A stretch of DNA of 64,000 bases from Rhodococcus qingshengii. Its GTDB lineage: Bacteria > Actinomycetota > Actinomycetes > Mycobacteriales > Mycobacteriaceae. The position numbers and the translations under genes were made by a program. The stretch spans positions 124,001-188,000 of the forward strand of contig NZ_JAJNCL010000004.1 in assembly GCF_021025955.1 (NCBI RefSeq), given 5' to 3'. Shown here one piece after another: positions 34,059 through 43,521 of the stretch (position 1 is its first letter; each line of letters begins with the position of its first letter). The notes under the pieces were generated by a model, which had not been told where the DNA came from, did no database searches, and saw only the letters and a program-made list of their open reading frames with translations.

Positions 34059-34910
34059 ATGGCGTTGGCCGCAGCGGGACGCTTCCCGCGCACACGTCGA
34101 CAGATCGGATCGATCTCTCGCGGTATCGACAGCATCGGTGATCAAGCTCTGTTCTTCGCGAAGGCTCTCGGTCACGCGCCCAAGGCGCTGATGCGCTATC
34201 CGCGTGAAACTCTGCGACTGATCGCCGAGATCAGCATGGGTACAGGGGCGCTCGCCGTCATCGGTGGCACCGTCGTGATCGTCGGCTTCCTGACACTGTT
34301 CACCGGTGGAACCATCGCCGTTCAGGGCTACAGCTCGCTGGGCAACATCGGTGTGGAAGCACTGACGGGCTTCTTCGCCGCCTTCATCAACGTTCGCATC
34401 GCGGCGCCGGTCATCGCCGGAATCGGCCTCGCCGCGACCATCGGCGCCGGTTCCACCGCGCAGCTCGGTGCAATGCGTGTCTCGGAAGAGATCGACGCCC
34501 TGGAGACGATGGCGATCCCGTCGATTCCGTATCTGGTCAGCACCCGCGTCATGGCAGGCATGATCGCGATCATCCCGCTGTACTCACTGGCGGTGATCGC
34601 GTCGTTCGTCGCCAGCCGCTTTGCGACGGTGTTCCTCTACAACCAGTCCGGCGGCGTGTACGACCACTACTTCACGACCTTCCTGATACCTACGGACATA
34701 CTGTGGTCGTTCGCCCAGGCGATAGTCATGGCGCTGGCCGTCATGCTCATCCACACCTACTACGGCTTCAATGCAACCGGTGGCCCGGTGGGTGTCGGCG
34801 TCGCAGTGGGTAACGCAGTGCGCTCCTCGTTGATCGCGGTCGTCACGGTCACCCTGCTCATCTCACTCGCCATCTACGGCGGGTCCGGCAACTTCAATCT
34901 GTCGGGATAG
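34059..34910 (+). CDS. yrbE4B: YrbE4B, second permease subunit of the Mce4 importer
   Basis: A 283-residue MlaE-family protein, orthologous to Rv3500c. The N-terminal amphipathic helix (about residues 25-50, DQALFFAKALGHAPKALMRY) and loop STAQLGAMRVSEEIDALETM with AIPSIPYLVSTRVM are typical of B subunits. It pairs with YrbE4A, starts 64 bases after it with GGGAGGAG upstream, and is followed 11 bases later by mce4A. Confidence 0.92.
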   Translation: MALAAAGRFPRTRRQIGSISRGIDSIGDQALFFAKALGHAPKALMRYPRETLRLIAEISMGTGALAVIGGTVVIVGFLTLFTGGTIAVQGYSSLGNIGVEALTGFFAAFINVRIAAPVIAGIGLAATIGAGSTAQLGAMRVSEEIDALETMAIPSIPYLVSTRVMAGMIAIIPLYSLAVIASFVASRFATVFLYNQSGGVYDHYFTTFLIPTDILWSFAQAIVMALAVMLIHTYYGFNATGGPVGVGVAVGNAVRSSLIAVVTVTLLISLAIYGGSGNFNLSG

Positions 34911-34921
34911 GCGGGCAAGCG

Positions 34922-36100
34922 ATGACCGTACCCAGATGGCACAAGAAGTTGGCCGCAGCCGGCCTGGTCCTCGGACTCGTGGCGATCGTTGCCGTTGCCC
35001 TGACCATGTTCTCGGGTGGGTTCACCAAGAGCACGCCCATCACCGTGACGTCCACGCGTGCCGGCCTGGTCATGGAACCGAATGCCAAGGTGAAGCTGCG
35101 CGGAGTGCAGGTCGGCCTCGTCGAATCGATCTCACTCGTCGGCGACCAGGCAAACCTGAAGTTGGCGATGGATCCGGGCCAGATGTCGAAGATTCCGTCG
35201 AACGCCCGGGTGGAAATCAAGACCACCACGGTGTTCGGTGCGAAGTACGTCAACATCGTGATTCCCGACGATGCCTCGACCCAGCCGATCCAAGAGGGTG
35301 CCGTCATCGCTTCGGACAGCGTCACCGTCGAGTTCAACAGTGTCTTCGAACATCTTTCGGACGTACTCGCGAAGATCGAACCGGAAAAGCTCAACGCCAC
35401 ACTCGGCGCGATCTCCACCGCACTCAACGGACGCGGCGAGTCGCTGGGCGAGGTTCTCGAGCTCGGTGACACCTACCTGAAGAAGATGAATCCGGTTCTG
35501 CCGCAGCTACAGGAAGACTTGGTCGGCGCCGCCGATGTCACCAACCTGTACGCCGACGTGGCACCGGATCTGATGCGCATCCTCGACAACGCCACCGCGA
35601 CAAGCGGATCGATCGTGGCGGAGCAGGCAAACCTCGACCTGCTGTTGCTGAACGTCACCGGCCTCGCGGACACCGGCAACGCGTTGTTGACCGACAACGA
35701 GCAGAACCTGACCACCGCCCTCGACACTCTCACCGACACGACAACACTGCTCGACGAATACTCGCCGGGTCTGTCGTGTTTCATCGTCGCTTTGAACAAC
35801 GGACGCATCAAATTCGAGCCGATGACAGGAACTGGAGTCAGACCCGCGTTCACGCTTAGTTCCAGTTTCATGTGGGGCGTTGAACCGTACAAGAATCCTC
35901 GAGACCTTCCGAAAGTAGGAGCGTCGGGTGGAGCGAACTGTCACGGGCTACCCGAGTTCGATCCCAAGGTGGACGGGCCGGCGCCCTTCCTGGTTACTGA
36001 CACCGGCACTGTTCCGTATGCCCCCAACACGGAGTTCCGCGTGATGGTTCCGACGATTTTCCAGTACCTCTTTGGTGATGACTTCGAGACGGGGAAGTGA
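34922..36100 (+). CDS. mce4A: Mce4A, Mce-family protein of the sterol importer
   Basis: A 392-residue Mce protein, orthologous to Rv3499c. One N-terminal membrane segment is near residues 10-35 (LAAAGLVLGLVAIVAVALTM). An MlaD/Mce domain follows at about 38-115 (RAGLVMEPNAKVKLRGVQVG, ARVEIKTTTVFGAKYVNIVI), then a long helical region. Six such proteins (A-F) are thought to form a conduit across the cell envelope. Its TGA overlaps the mce4B ATG. Confidence 0.92.
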   Translation: MTVPRWHKKLAAAGLVLGLVAIVAVALTMFSGGFTKSTPITVTSTRAGLVMEPNAKVKLRGVQVGLVESISLVGDQANLKLAMDPGQMSKIPSNARVEIKTTTVFGAKYVNIVIPDDASTQPIQEGAVIASDSVTVEFNSVFEHLSDVLAKIEPEKLNATLGAISTALNGRGESLGEVLELGDTYLKKMNPVLPQLQEDLVGAADVTNLYADVAPDLMRILDNATATSGSIVAEQANLDLLLLNVTGLADTGNALLTDNEQNLTTALDTLTDTTTLLDEYSPGLSCFIVALNNGRIKFEPMTGTGVRPAFTLSSSFMWGVEPYKNPRDLPKVGASGGANCHGLPEFDPKVDGPAPFLVTDTGTVPYAPNTEFRVMVPTIFQYLFGDDFETGK

Positions 36101-37119
36101 TGAGACCTACTACGGTAAAACTCTTGATCTTCACTGTTGTGATGTCGGTGATCTTTGCAGGACTGGCGATCGTCTTCAGTCAGGTGCGCTTCAGCAGCAG
36201 CAACGGATTTCACGCGACCTTCTCGGACGTTTCGGGACTCAAGTCCGGCGACAAGGTACGAATCGCCGGTGTTCCGGTGGGATCGGTGACCGGAGTGTCC
36301 ATCGGTGACTCCAACCAGGCCGAGGTCGAGTTCGACGTCGACACCAAGTACTCGCTGATGAAGAGCACTAAAGCGACTGTGCGCTACGAGAACCTGGTGG
36401 GCGACCGCTACATGGAATTGCTCGAGGGCGCCGGTTCCACCGAGACGCTTTCGTCAGGCGGATCCATTCCGGTCGACCAGACCTCGCCTGCCCTCGATCT
36501 AGACCTCCTTCTCGGTGGATTCAAGCCGCTGCTTCGCTCACTCGATCCTCAGCAGGTCAACGACCTCTCCGGGGCTCTGCTCCAGGTACTTCAAGGCCAG
36601 GGTGGAACACTGGTTTCGCTTCTGGGAAACACCAGTTCGTTCACCAATACGTTGGCGGACCGAGATCAGCTGATCGGGGACGTCATCACCAACCTCAACG
36701 ACGTACTCGGCACGATCAACGACAAGGGCGATCAGTTCTCCACCACGATCGACCAGCTCCAGCAGTTGGTCAGTGGACTGGCGAAGGACAGTGGTCCGAT
36801 CGGGAATTCCATTACGTCGATAGCGGGAGCCACCGGTGACCTCGCGTCCTTGCTGCAAGGAACTCGTCCAGATATTCAGACCTTGATAACTCAAACCAAC
36901 AGGGTGACGACGCAGTTGGATCTTGGTAAGGAGGACATCAATACCGCATTGGCCAGGTTGCCTGGCGATTACAAGAAGCTGATCCGGACGGGAAGTTACG
37001 GTGCCTTCTTCCAATTCTATCTGTGCTCCAACACATTCAAGTTCTCTGGTCCTGACGGAACAACGATAATTCTCCCGACCGCAGAACAGACCACGGGAAG
37101 GTGTGCGAAGGTCGAATGA
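36100..37119 (+). CDS. mce4B: Mce4B, Mce-family protein
   Basis: A 339-residue Mce protein, orthologous to Rv3498c. It starts MRPTTVKLLIFTVVMSVIFA, which contains the membrane anchor, with the Mce domain at about 37-115 (SGLKSGDKVRIAGVPVGSVT, KATVRYENLVGDRYMELLEG) and a helical C-terminal half. The listed ATG (36100) overlaps the mce4A stop as TGATG and is preferred over a GTG three bases earlier. It is part of the Mce4 conduit. Confidence 0.9.
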   Translation: MRPTTVKLLIFTVVMSVIFAGLAIVFSQVRFSSSNGFHATFSDVSGLKSGDKVRIAGVPVGSVTGVSIGDSNQAEVEFDVDTKYSLMKSTKATVRYENLVGDRYMELLEGAGSTETLSSGGSIPVDQTSPALDLDLLLGGFKPLLRSLDPQQVNDLSGALLQVLQGQGGTLVSLLGNTSSFTNTLADRDQLIGDVITNLNDVLGTINDKGDQFSTTIDQLQQLVSGLAKDSGPIGNSITSIAGATGDLASLLQGTRPDIQTLITQTNRVTTQLDLGKEDINTALARLPGDYKKLIRTGSYGAFFQFYLCSNTFKFSGPDGTTIILPTAEQTTGRCAKVE

Positions 37120-38174
37120 GTCCTAACCGTGAACGGAATCCAGTACAGATCGGTGTCATCGGTCTCGTTCTGGCGGTGGCAACCGTCGGTGCCACGCTTC
37201 AGTACGATCAACTCCAGTTCCTTAACGGCGGCATCCGCTACTCGGCGTACTTCCAAGATGCCGGCGGCCTGGTTGCCGGCGATAATGTCACCTTGGCCGG
37301 CGTGAACGTCGGTAAGGTCAGTGACGTCGAACTCGCGGATCAGAGTGTGCTTGTCACCTTCACCGTCAAGGACGGCATTGCATTGGGTGAGCAAACGGCA
37401 GCGGATATCAAGACAAATACTGTACTGGGTCGAAAATCTTTGGCAGTTCGACCTGAAGGTTCCGGATTGCTGCGAACCAGTACGCCGATTCCCTTGGAAC
37501 GCACTAACTCTCCCTACTCGCTCAACGATGCTTTAGGTGATCTGGGAACTACGGTATCCGAACTTGACACTGCGCAGATCAATGATTCGCTCAACGCGAT
37601 TTCGGACACGCTGGCAGATACTCCTCCGGAACTGCGTGGTGCCCTCGACGGCATGACCAGACTCTCGCAGAGCATCAATTCGAGGGACGAGAGCCTGTTG
37701 CAATTGCTTTCACGTGCGGAGGATGTCACGAAGATTTTGGCCGACCGCAGTGGTCAGATCGACTCGCTGCTAGTGGACGGAAACAAACTTTTCGGCGAAC
37801 TCAGCTTGCGACGTGATTCGATCAGCCAGTTGATCGTTAACACCTCGGCCGTATCGCGTCAGCTCTCAGGCTTGGTGCAGGACAACGAGGCTCAGATCGG
37901 TCCGACTCTGGAGAAATTGAATGCCGTGTCGGAAGTGCTGCAACAGAACCGGGATAATATAAGCGCGTCGCTGGACGGGCTTATTCCGTACATGAGCGCT
38001 CTCGGAGAGTCCGTGGCAAGTGGTCCGTTCTTTGAAGCTTTCATTACCAATATTCTGCCAAGTCAATGGTGGAGGACCGCGGTGGATAGCGTTGTTGATC
38101 CTGGACAGCTACCGCAAGACTTCGTGGACATGTTGCCGGTGACGCCGCCGACTATCAGAGGGCCGGGCGAATGA
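37116..38174 (+). CDS. mce4C: Mce4C, Mce-family protein
   Basis: A 352-residue Mce protein, orthologous to Rv3497c. The membrane segment is at about residues 8-27 (NPVQIGVIGLVLAVATVGAT). The Mce domain has GGLVAGDNVTLAGVNVGKVS and AADIKTNTVLGRKSLAVRPE. ATG 37116 overlaps the mce4B stop as ATGA; an upstream GTG at 37101 is rejected. The coiled C-terminal part ends GPGE with no extra domain. Confidence 0.9.
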   Translation: MSPNRERNPVQIGVIGLVLAVATVGATLQYDQLQFLNGGIRYSAYFQDAGGLVAGDNVTLAGVNVGKVSDVELADQSVLVTFTVKDGIALGEQTAADIKTNTVLGRKSLAVRPEGSGLLRTSTPIPLERTNSPYSLNDALGDLGTTVSELDTAQINDSLNAISDTLADTPPELRGALDGMTRLSQSINSRDESLLQLLSRAEDVTKILADRSGQIDSLLVDGNKLFGELSLRRDSISQLIVNTSAVSRQLSGLVQDNEAQIGPTLEKLNAVSEVLQQNRDNISASLDGLIPYMSALGESVASGPFFEAFITNILPSQWWRTAVDSVVDPGQLPQDFVDMLPVTPPTIRGPGE

Positions 38175-39472
38175 TCGAAACAAATATGACCACGAACCCA
38201 CGCAAGAAGTGGATCTTGGTCGGTGCCGGTCTGGTAGTCGCTGCCCTTCTCGTGGGGGCTGCGTACTTGTTCATTCCTGGCCTGGGCAAGAACAAGATCT
38301 CAGCGCATTTCGAATCCACGACAGGCCTGTACGAGGGCGATGTCGTTCGAGTACTCGGTGTCAACGTTGGTGAGGTCACCAAGATCGAACCGCGTGATCG
38401 GGACACGTACGTCGAGATGAAGATCGACTCAGACGTGGACATTCCGGCTGATGCCAAGGCGCTCATCATCGCTCAGAGCCTGGTGTCCGCGCGCTTCGTG
38501 CAGTTGACTCCGGTGTATTCCGGCGGGGAACAGATGCCCGACGGCGGCGAGATTCCGATCGAACGGACAGCCGTCCCTGTCGAATGGGATGAGATCAAGT
38601 CCGAACTTACCAAGCTGTCGGACGCACTCGGACCGGAAGGTCTGGACGATCAGGGCTCCCTCGGGCACTTCATCGATACCCTCGGTGACAACCTCGAAGG
38701 CAACGGCGACTCCATTCGTAAGACTCTCCGTGAGTTGTCGGACACGATGCACACGTTGTCCGAGGGGCGTACAGATCTGTTTTCCACGATCCGAAATTTG
38801 CAAGCGTTTGTCACTGCCCTCTCGTCGAGCAATCAACAGATAGTTCAATTCAGCGGGAACCTGGCCTCGGTGTCGAGCGTTCTCGCCACCAGCTCCGATG
38901 AACTGGGGACTGCGCTCAGCGATCTTGATCTCGCAGTCGGTGACGTACAGCGCTTTGTCAAGGAAAATCGAAACGGCCTCAGCGAGTCCGTTGAACGACT
39001 TGCCGGTGTTACTCAGATATTGGCCGATAACCGGCCCAAGATCGAGCAGGTTCTGCATGCAGGACCCACGTCACTGGCGAACTTCTATCAGATCTACAAG
39101 CCGGCGCAAGGCAGCATGACCGGTGCGATTGCCTTGAGTAACTTCAAGAATCCGATTCAGTGGATTTGCGGGTCGATCGAAGGCATCAGAAATGACACAT
39201 CGCAGAACAGTGCCGACCTTTGCAAGCAGTACCTCGGTCCCGTTCTGAGCACAATGATCGGTAATTATCCGGGGTTCTTGCTGAATCCGGTAGCCGGCGT
39301 CCAGGCCTTCCCGGACCAGATCGTCTATTCGGAGCCAGGGTTGGAAGCTGCGGTAGATCAGCAGCGAGCCGAGTTGAACCCTGCTCCGGCGGCGGGTCCG
39401 TTGGACGGTACTCCGATGGCTAGTGTGCCCAAGGATCTCGAGGATCTGTTCAACGTGGGCGGGGGGAACTGA
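38171..39472 (+). CDS. mce4D: Mce4D, Mce-family protein
   Basis: A 433-residue Mce protein, orthologous to Rv3496c. The anchor is near residues 14-35 (WILVGAGLVVAALLVGAAYL) and the Mce domain follows (STTGLYEGDVVRVLGVNVGE, ALIIAQSLVSARFVQLTPVY). The long helical region is followed by an Ala/Pro-rich tail (ELNPAPAAGPLDGTPM). It overlaps its neighbours at both ends by four bases or one base, keeping the six mce genes translationally coupled. Confidence 0.9.
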   Translation: MIETNMTTNPRKKWILVGAGLVVAALLVGAAYLFIPGLGKNKISAHFESTTGLYEGDVVRVLGVNVGEVTKIEPRDRDTYVEMKIDSDVDIPADAKALIIAQSLVSARFVQLTPVYSGGEQMPDGGEIPIERTAVPVEWDEIKSELTKLSDALGPEGLDDQGSLGHFIDTLGDNLEGNGDSIRKTLRELSDTMHTLSEGRTDLFSTIRNLQAFVTALSSSNQQIVQFSGNLASVSSVLATSSDELGTALSDLDLAVGDVQRFVKENRNGLSESVERLAGVTQILADNRPKIEQVLHAGPTSLANFYQIYKPAQGSMTGAIALSNFKNPIQWICGSIEGIRNDTSQNSADLCKQYLGPVLSTMIGNYPGFLLNPVAGVQAFPDQIVYSEPGLEAAVDQQRAELNPAPAAGPLDGTPMASVPKDLEDLFNVGGGN

Positions 39473-40698
39473 TGCGAGTAGCTCGCAAGACCACGGTTGC
39501 CGTCTTGGCCACAGCAGTGGCTCTCGGCGCCAGCGGTTGTGAATGGAACGGTCTCAACTCGGTGCCGATGCCGGGCACTCAGGGACGGGGCGAAGGCGCG
39601 TACGAGGTGAAGATCGAGATGCCGAACGTGACTACGCTGTCGCAGAATTCGCCCGTTCGGGTGGATGACGTCGCGGTGGGAAGCGTTTCGAACATCGAGG
39701 TTCAAGGCTGGCATGCTCTGGTGACGGTGTCGCTGAACCCCGATGTTCAGTTGCCGGCCAACGCGACGGCAAAGATCGGCCAGACCAGCTTGCTTGGCTC
39801 TCAGCACATCGAGTTGGCGCCGCCGGTAGGAGAAGAGCCCGAGGGCCGACTCGAAGCCGGTGACCTGATTCCGATCGAGCGGGCGGGTGCCTACCCTACG
39901 ACGGAACAGACGCTGTCGTCGCTGTCGGTGGTGCTCAACGGTGGTGGTCTGGCGCAAGTTCAGGACATCACGAAGGAACTCAACGCCGCTCTCGGTGGGC
40001 GTGAGGATTCCGTTCGCGACCTACTGCCTCAGCTCGATCAGCTGGTCGGCAGCCTGGACAAGCAACGGGGTGACATCGTTTCGGCGATGGAAGGACTCGA
40101 TCGACTGTCCTCGACGGTCCAGGCCCAGCACGACACCTTGAACAACGCGCTCGACGGTATTCCGCCGGCGCTGGATGTTCTTGTAGCACAGCGTCAAGAC
40201 ATCACCAATGCCTTGGTCGCCCTCGGTGGACTAAGTGAGGTGGCGAGCCGCCTCATCCAGGAGAGCGGCGACGATTTCGCGACTAACGTGCGCGCGTTGT
40301 CCCCGACGTTCAAGGCGTTGGCTGACTCAGGAAATGCTCTCACTGAGGTTCTAGGAGTTCTCCTGACCTTCCCGTTCCCGCAGAATGGCATCAACAACAC
40401 TTTCAGGGGAGACTTCGCCAACCTTGCGATGACAATCGATTTCACGTTACCGCGACTCGATCTGAACTTCCTGGCAGGGACGCCTCTTGCAGGCAGTCTC
40501 GCAGGACCGGAAGGCGTGTTGGGTAAGCAAGCAGGGTTGGGCGCTCAGACCGGAGATCCGATGAATGATCCCCTCAAGCCGTCTGCTCCGCCGGCGTCCG
40601 CAGGCGATGCGCCAGCGGCCGATTCGAACTCGATTCAAATTCCGGGGCTTCCGCCGATTCCGATTCCCGCACTTCCTCAGGGGGCACCGGCACCATGA
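39472..40698 (+). CDS. mce4E: Mce4E (LprN), lipoprotein Mce-family protein
   Basis: A 408-residue Mce protein, orthologous to Rv3495c/LprN. Unlike the other five it has a lipoprotein signal peptide with lipobox LGASGC, so Cys23 should be acylated and anchor the protein to the outer face of the membrane. The Mce domain has MPNVTTLSQNSPVRVDDVAV and TAKIGQTSLLGSQHIELAPP. The tail is rich in Pro (PIPIPALPQGAPAP). It starts at the TGATG overlap with mce4D. Confidence 0.9.
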   Translation: MRVARKTTVAVLATAVALGASGCEWNGLNSVPMPGTQGRGEGAYEVKIEMPNVTTLSQNSPVRVDDVAVGSVSNIEVQGWHALVTVSLNPDVQLPANATAKIGQTSLLGSQHIELAPPVGEEPEGRLEAGDLIPIERAGAYPTTEQTLSSLSVVLNGGGLAQVQDITKELNAALGGREDSVRDLLPQLDQLVGSLDKQRGDIVSAMEGLDRLSSTVQAQHDTLNNALDGIPPALDVLVAQRQDITNALVALGGLSEVASRLIQESGDDFATNVRALSPTFKALADSGNALTEVLGVLLTFPFPQNGINNTFRGDFANLAMTIDFTLPRLDLNFLAGTPLAGSLAGPEGVLGKQAGLGAQTGDPMNDPLKPSAPPASAGDAPAADSNSIQIPGLPPIPIPALPQGAPAP

Positions 40699-42092
40699 TG
40701 CTCACAAAGTTCGTCCGCATCCAGCTCATCATCTTCGCCGTCTTGACGGTCATCGGATTGATCGTGATGGCCACTCAGTACGTACGTGTACCCGCGATGG
40801 TGGGTATCGGCCGATACGACGTCACCGTCGAATTGCCCTCCACAGGTGGGTTGTACAAGAACTCGAACGTGACCTACCGTGGTCAGACCATCGGCGTCGT
40901 GAACTCGGTCGAACTCTCGGAGACGGGCGTGAATGCGCGACTGTCCCTCGACAGTGGCGTCCAGGTCCCCGCTGATGTCGATGCAGCCGTCAAGAGTGTG
41001 TCGGCGATCGGCGAGCAGTTTGTCGATCTGATTCCGCACACCGACAGCTCCGGTGCGATCGTGGTGGACGGTCACCTCGAGAACGGATCGGTGATTCCCG
41101 AAGACCGAACCACCATTCCGCAGGATGTCGGCGCCATGCTCGATCAGGCAGATCTGTTGCTGCAGAGCATCTCCGACACCAAGCTCAAGACCGTCATCGA
41201 CGAATCCTTCAAGGCCTTCAACGGTGCCGGCCCGGATCTGCAGAAGCTGATCGACTCGGCCCGGCTGTTCGTCGAGGAGGCGAACAACAATTCCGACGCA
41301 ACCAAAACGCTGATCGAGCAGGTCGGTCCACTTCTGGACACTCAGGTGGTCAGCAGCGACGCCATCCGTTCCTGGACAAGCAATCTGGTGACGTTCACCG
41401 ACCAGCTCCGAGCCAGCGACCCAGACCTGCGTGCCGTCATCCAGAAGGGGCCGGCGGCGGCGGCCGAGGCAAATGCGCTGTTGCAGGACTTGCAGCCGAC
41501 GTTACCGATCCTCCTGGCGAATCTTGTGTCCGTTGGCGAGGTTGGGGTGATCTACAACAGCGCCATCGAGCAGATCCTTGTCATCTACCCGGCGCTCACT
41601 GCCGCATTGATCACCGTCGCCGGATCCGGACCCCCAGAAGACGGAGCGATGGTGGACTTCCACATGTCGGTCAATGATCCGCCTCCGTGCACCACGGGAT
41701 TCCTGCCGGCGAGCGAGTGGCGCAGTCCGGATGACGAGTCACCCATCGAAACGCCGTCAGATCTGTTCTGCCGCGTCGCTCAGGACTCGCCGATCGCGGT
41801 GCGCGGGCTCAGGAACTTGCCGTGCCAGGAGTACCCAGGCAAGCGTGCGCCGACTGTGGAGGAATGCCGTACTGGGGGCTACACCCCGTTGGGTACCAAC
41901 CCACAGACGGGCCCCCCGGGTCCCATCACTGCCACCCCCAGTTCAGACACGACCGGGCCTAGCGTAACGGCGCGTCGGTACGACACCGCGACAGGCACGT
42001 ACCTTGGACCCGACGGCAGAACGTACTCGCAGCCGAACCTCGGCGGCGGTGACGTAAGTCTTGAACAGTTCATGAAGGGGCAGCAGGGTTGA
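40695..42092 (+). CDS. mce4F: Mce4F, Mce-family protein
   Basis: A 465-residue Mce protein, orthologous to Rv3494c and the longest of the set. The anchor is at about residues 8-28 (VRIQLIIFAVLTVIGLIVMA) and the Mce domain follows (PSTGGLYKNSNVTYRGQTIG, AAVKSVSAIGEQFVDLIPHT). The C-terminal region has Cys pairs (PPCTTGFLP, CRVAQDSP, CQEYPGK, ECRTGGY) that may form disulfides. The ATG overlaps the mce4E stop, with a second ATG directly after it. Confidence 0.9.
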   Translation: MMLTKFVRIQLIIFAVLTVIGLIVMATQYVRVPAMVGIGRYDVTVELPSTGGLYKNSNVTYRGQTIGVVNSVELSETGVNARLSLDSGVQVPADVDAAVKSVSAIGEQFVDLIPHTDSSGAIVVDGHLENGSVIPEDRTTIPQDVGAMLDQADLLLQSISDTKLKTVIDESFKAFNGAGPDLQKLIDSARLFVEEANNNSDATKTLIEQVGPLLDTQVVSSDAIRSWTSNLVTFTDQLRASDPDLRAVIQKGPAAAAEANALLQDLQPTLPILLANLVSVGEVGVIYNSAIEQILVIYPALTAALITVAGSGPPEDGAMVDFHMSVNDPPPCTTGFLPASEWRSPDDESPIETPSDLFCRVAQDSPIAVRGLRNLPCQEYPGKRAPTVEECRTGGYTPLGTNPQTGPPGPITATPSSDTTGPSVTARRYDTATGTYLGPDGRTYSQPNLGGGDVSLEQFMKGQQG

Positions 42093-42868
42093 TGACATAC
42101 GAAGATCCACAGTCCGGGCAGCGGGTGCGCCGTCGGGCGTCTCGCAGCGCCGGACCCACGGGTGCGGATGCGGACGCTGCCGCCGTAGTATTGCCCAACG
42201 AAAAGGAGCCTACCGAACAGGGGCCGGCCGAACAGAAGTCGACGGCGCCAGTTGCTTTGGGCAAGCCCGATACTCAATCTGAGAAGGTCGTCAGCGGTGA
42301 TCAGGTCGCGACCGAGGCTCAGCCGACCAGCACCGCCGATACCCCTGCAGAAGCTGTTGTGGACGCCCCGGCTCGTTCGAAGCCAAAGGCCGGGCTGGTA
42401 GTCGGGATCGCCGCGGCATCGGTGATCGCTGTTGCTCTCGCATCCCTGACGGTGTTTCTCCTCGTCGACCGGAACAATGCGTCCAACGCGGACGAGGACC
42501 GAGCTCGCTACGTGGCCGGTGCGCAGACCACCGCACTGAATCTGACGACGCTGCACTCCGAGACCGCTGGCGCTGATCTCGACAAGTTCTTGGCAGGCAC
42601 CACCAAGGAATTCCAATCGCAACTCGATGGACGCAAGGATTCGTTTGTCAACGTACTCGGGCAGGTTGGTGTCCAGACCGACGGCGAGATTCTTGAAGCC
42701 GGATTCGAGAAAGCCGACGGTGATTGCGGAACGTCGCTCGTCGCCGTAAAGGCCATGCAGAAGAACGGTGACCAGCCCGAGCCCGAGGAACGCAACTACC
42801 GACTCCGAATCACCATGTGCGACGTCGACGGGCAGTTACTTGCCTCGAATGTGGAGTTTGTGCCATGA
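42092..42868 (+). CDS. Mce-associated membrane protein, Rv3493c-like
   Basis: A 258-residue protein with a disordered, charged N-terminus of about 90 residues and one membrane segment (about residues 93-117, GLVVGIAAASVIAVALASLT). The extracytoplasmic domain resembles Mce-associated (Mas) proteins and the NTF2-like fold. Two cysteines (DGDCGTSL, TMCDVDG) could pair. It starts at the TGATG overlap with mce4F. Mas proteins are thought to stabilise or assist the Mce complex. Confidence 0.85.
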   Translation: MTYEDPQSGQRVRRRASRSAGPTGADADAAAVVLPNEKEPTEQGPAEQKSTAPVALGKPDTQSEKVVSGDQVATEAQPTSTADTPAEAVVDAPARSKPKAGLVVGIAAASVIAVALASLTVFLLVDRNNASNADEDRARYVAGAQTTALNLTTLHSETAGADLDKFLAGTTKEFQSQLDGRKDSFVNVLGQVGVQTDGEILEAGFEKADGDCGTSLVAVKAMQKNGDQPEPEERNYRLRITMCDVDGQLLASNVEFVP

Positions 42869-43431
42869 CCCCAGAAGAAGTCCCAGAGACGGCCAAGCAG
42901 AAGACCGAGGCCACCGGGGTTTCGCCGAAACCCAAGCGCGTCTCACCGCTCGCCATCGTTCTGTGTGTGATCAGTGCAGTGGCCATCGCGTTGGCGGCAG
43001 TGTCGGCGTATCTCTACTTCGGCCCGGACGGAACGCGTGACACCGCAGCAATCGATCAGACCAGAGACGAAGTGGCGCAGGCTTCTTCCGATCAGGCGGT
43101 AGCGATGTTCCAGTACGACTACAACAACGTCGACCAGCAGTTGCATGCGGCCACAGATGGTTTGACGGGTGATTTCCAGGGCACGTTCACCAATCTGATC
43201 GAATCGGTGATCATTCCTGGCGCGAAGGAAAAGTCGCTGACCGTTCAGGTGGTCGTGCAGGGCGCCGCGGTTCTCGACGCCGAGGCCGACAGTGCGACGA
43301 CGATGCTGTTCCTCAATCAGATCACCACGTCTTCGGAGTCGCCCGAAGCCGTTGCCAGTGGCAGTCGCGTCAAGATGAGTCTGGAGAAGCAGGACGGGCG
43401 TTGGCTCGTGAACAACGTCCAACCCTTCTGA
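42865..43431 (+). CDS. Mce-associated membrane protein, Rv3492c-like
   Basis: A 188-residue protein with an N-terminal cytoplasmic stretch, a membrane segment at about residues 25-50 (LAIVLCVISAVAIALAAVSA) and an extracytoplasmic Mas-type domain ending WLVNNVQPF. ATG 42865 overlaps the upstream stop as ATGA. It is the last gene of the mce4 operon and is followed by a perfect hairpin terminator. Confidence 0.85.
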   Translation: MTPEEVPETAKQKTEATGVSPKPKRVSPLAIVLCVISAVAIALAAVSAYLYFGPDGTRDTAAIDQTRDEVAQASSDQAVAMFQYDYNNVDQQLHAATDGLTGDFQGTFTNLIESVIIPGAKEKSLTVQVVVQGAAVLDAEADSATTMLFLNQITTSSESPEAVASGSRVKMSLEKQDGRWLVNNVQPF

Positions 43432-43462
43432 TCAAACACACGAAGGCTGGAGCCGGACGTGA

Positions 43463-43509
43463 AACAGGCTGGAGCCGAGGAGATTTAATCTCCTCGGCTC
43501 CAGCCTGTT
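43463..43509. terminator. Perfect 23-base-arm hairpin between mce4 and otsA
   Basis: Perfect 23-base arms (43463-43485 and 43487-43509, beginning AACAGGCTGGAGCC) flank a single T. It is placed between converging genes and should terminate both the mce4 operon and otsA. The 11-mer GGCTGGAGCCG also occurs once more just before it (43445-43455). Confidence 0.85.
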
Positions 43510-43521
43510 GCATGCTTGACC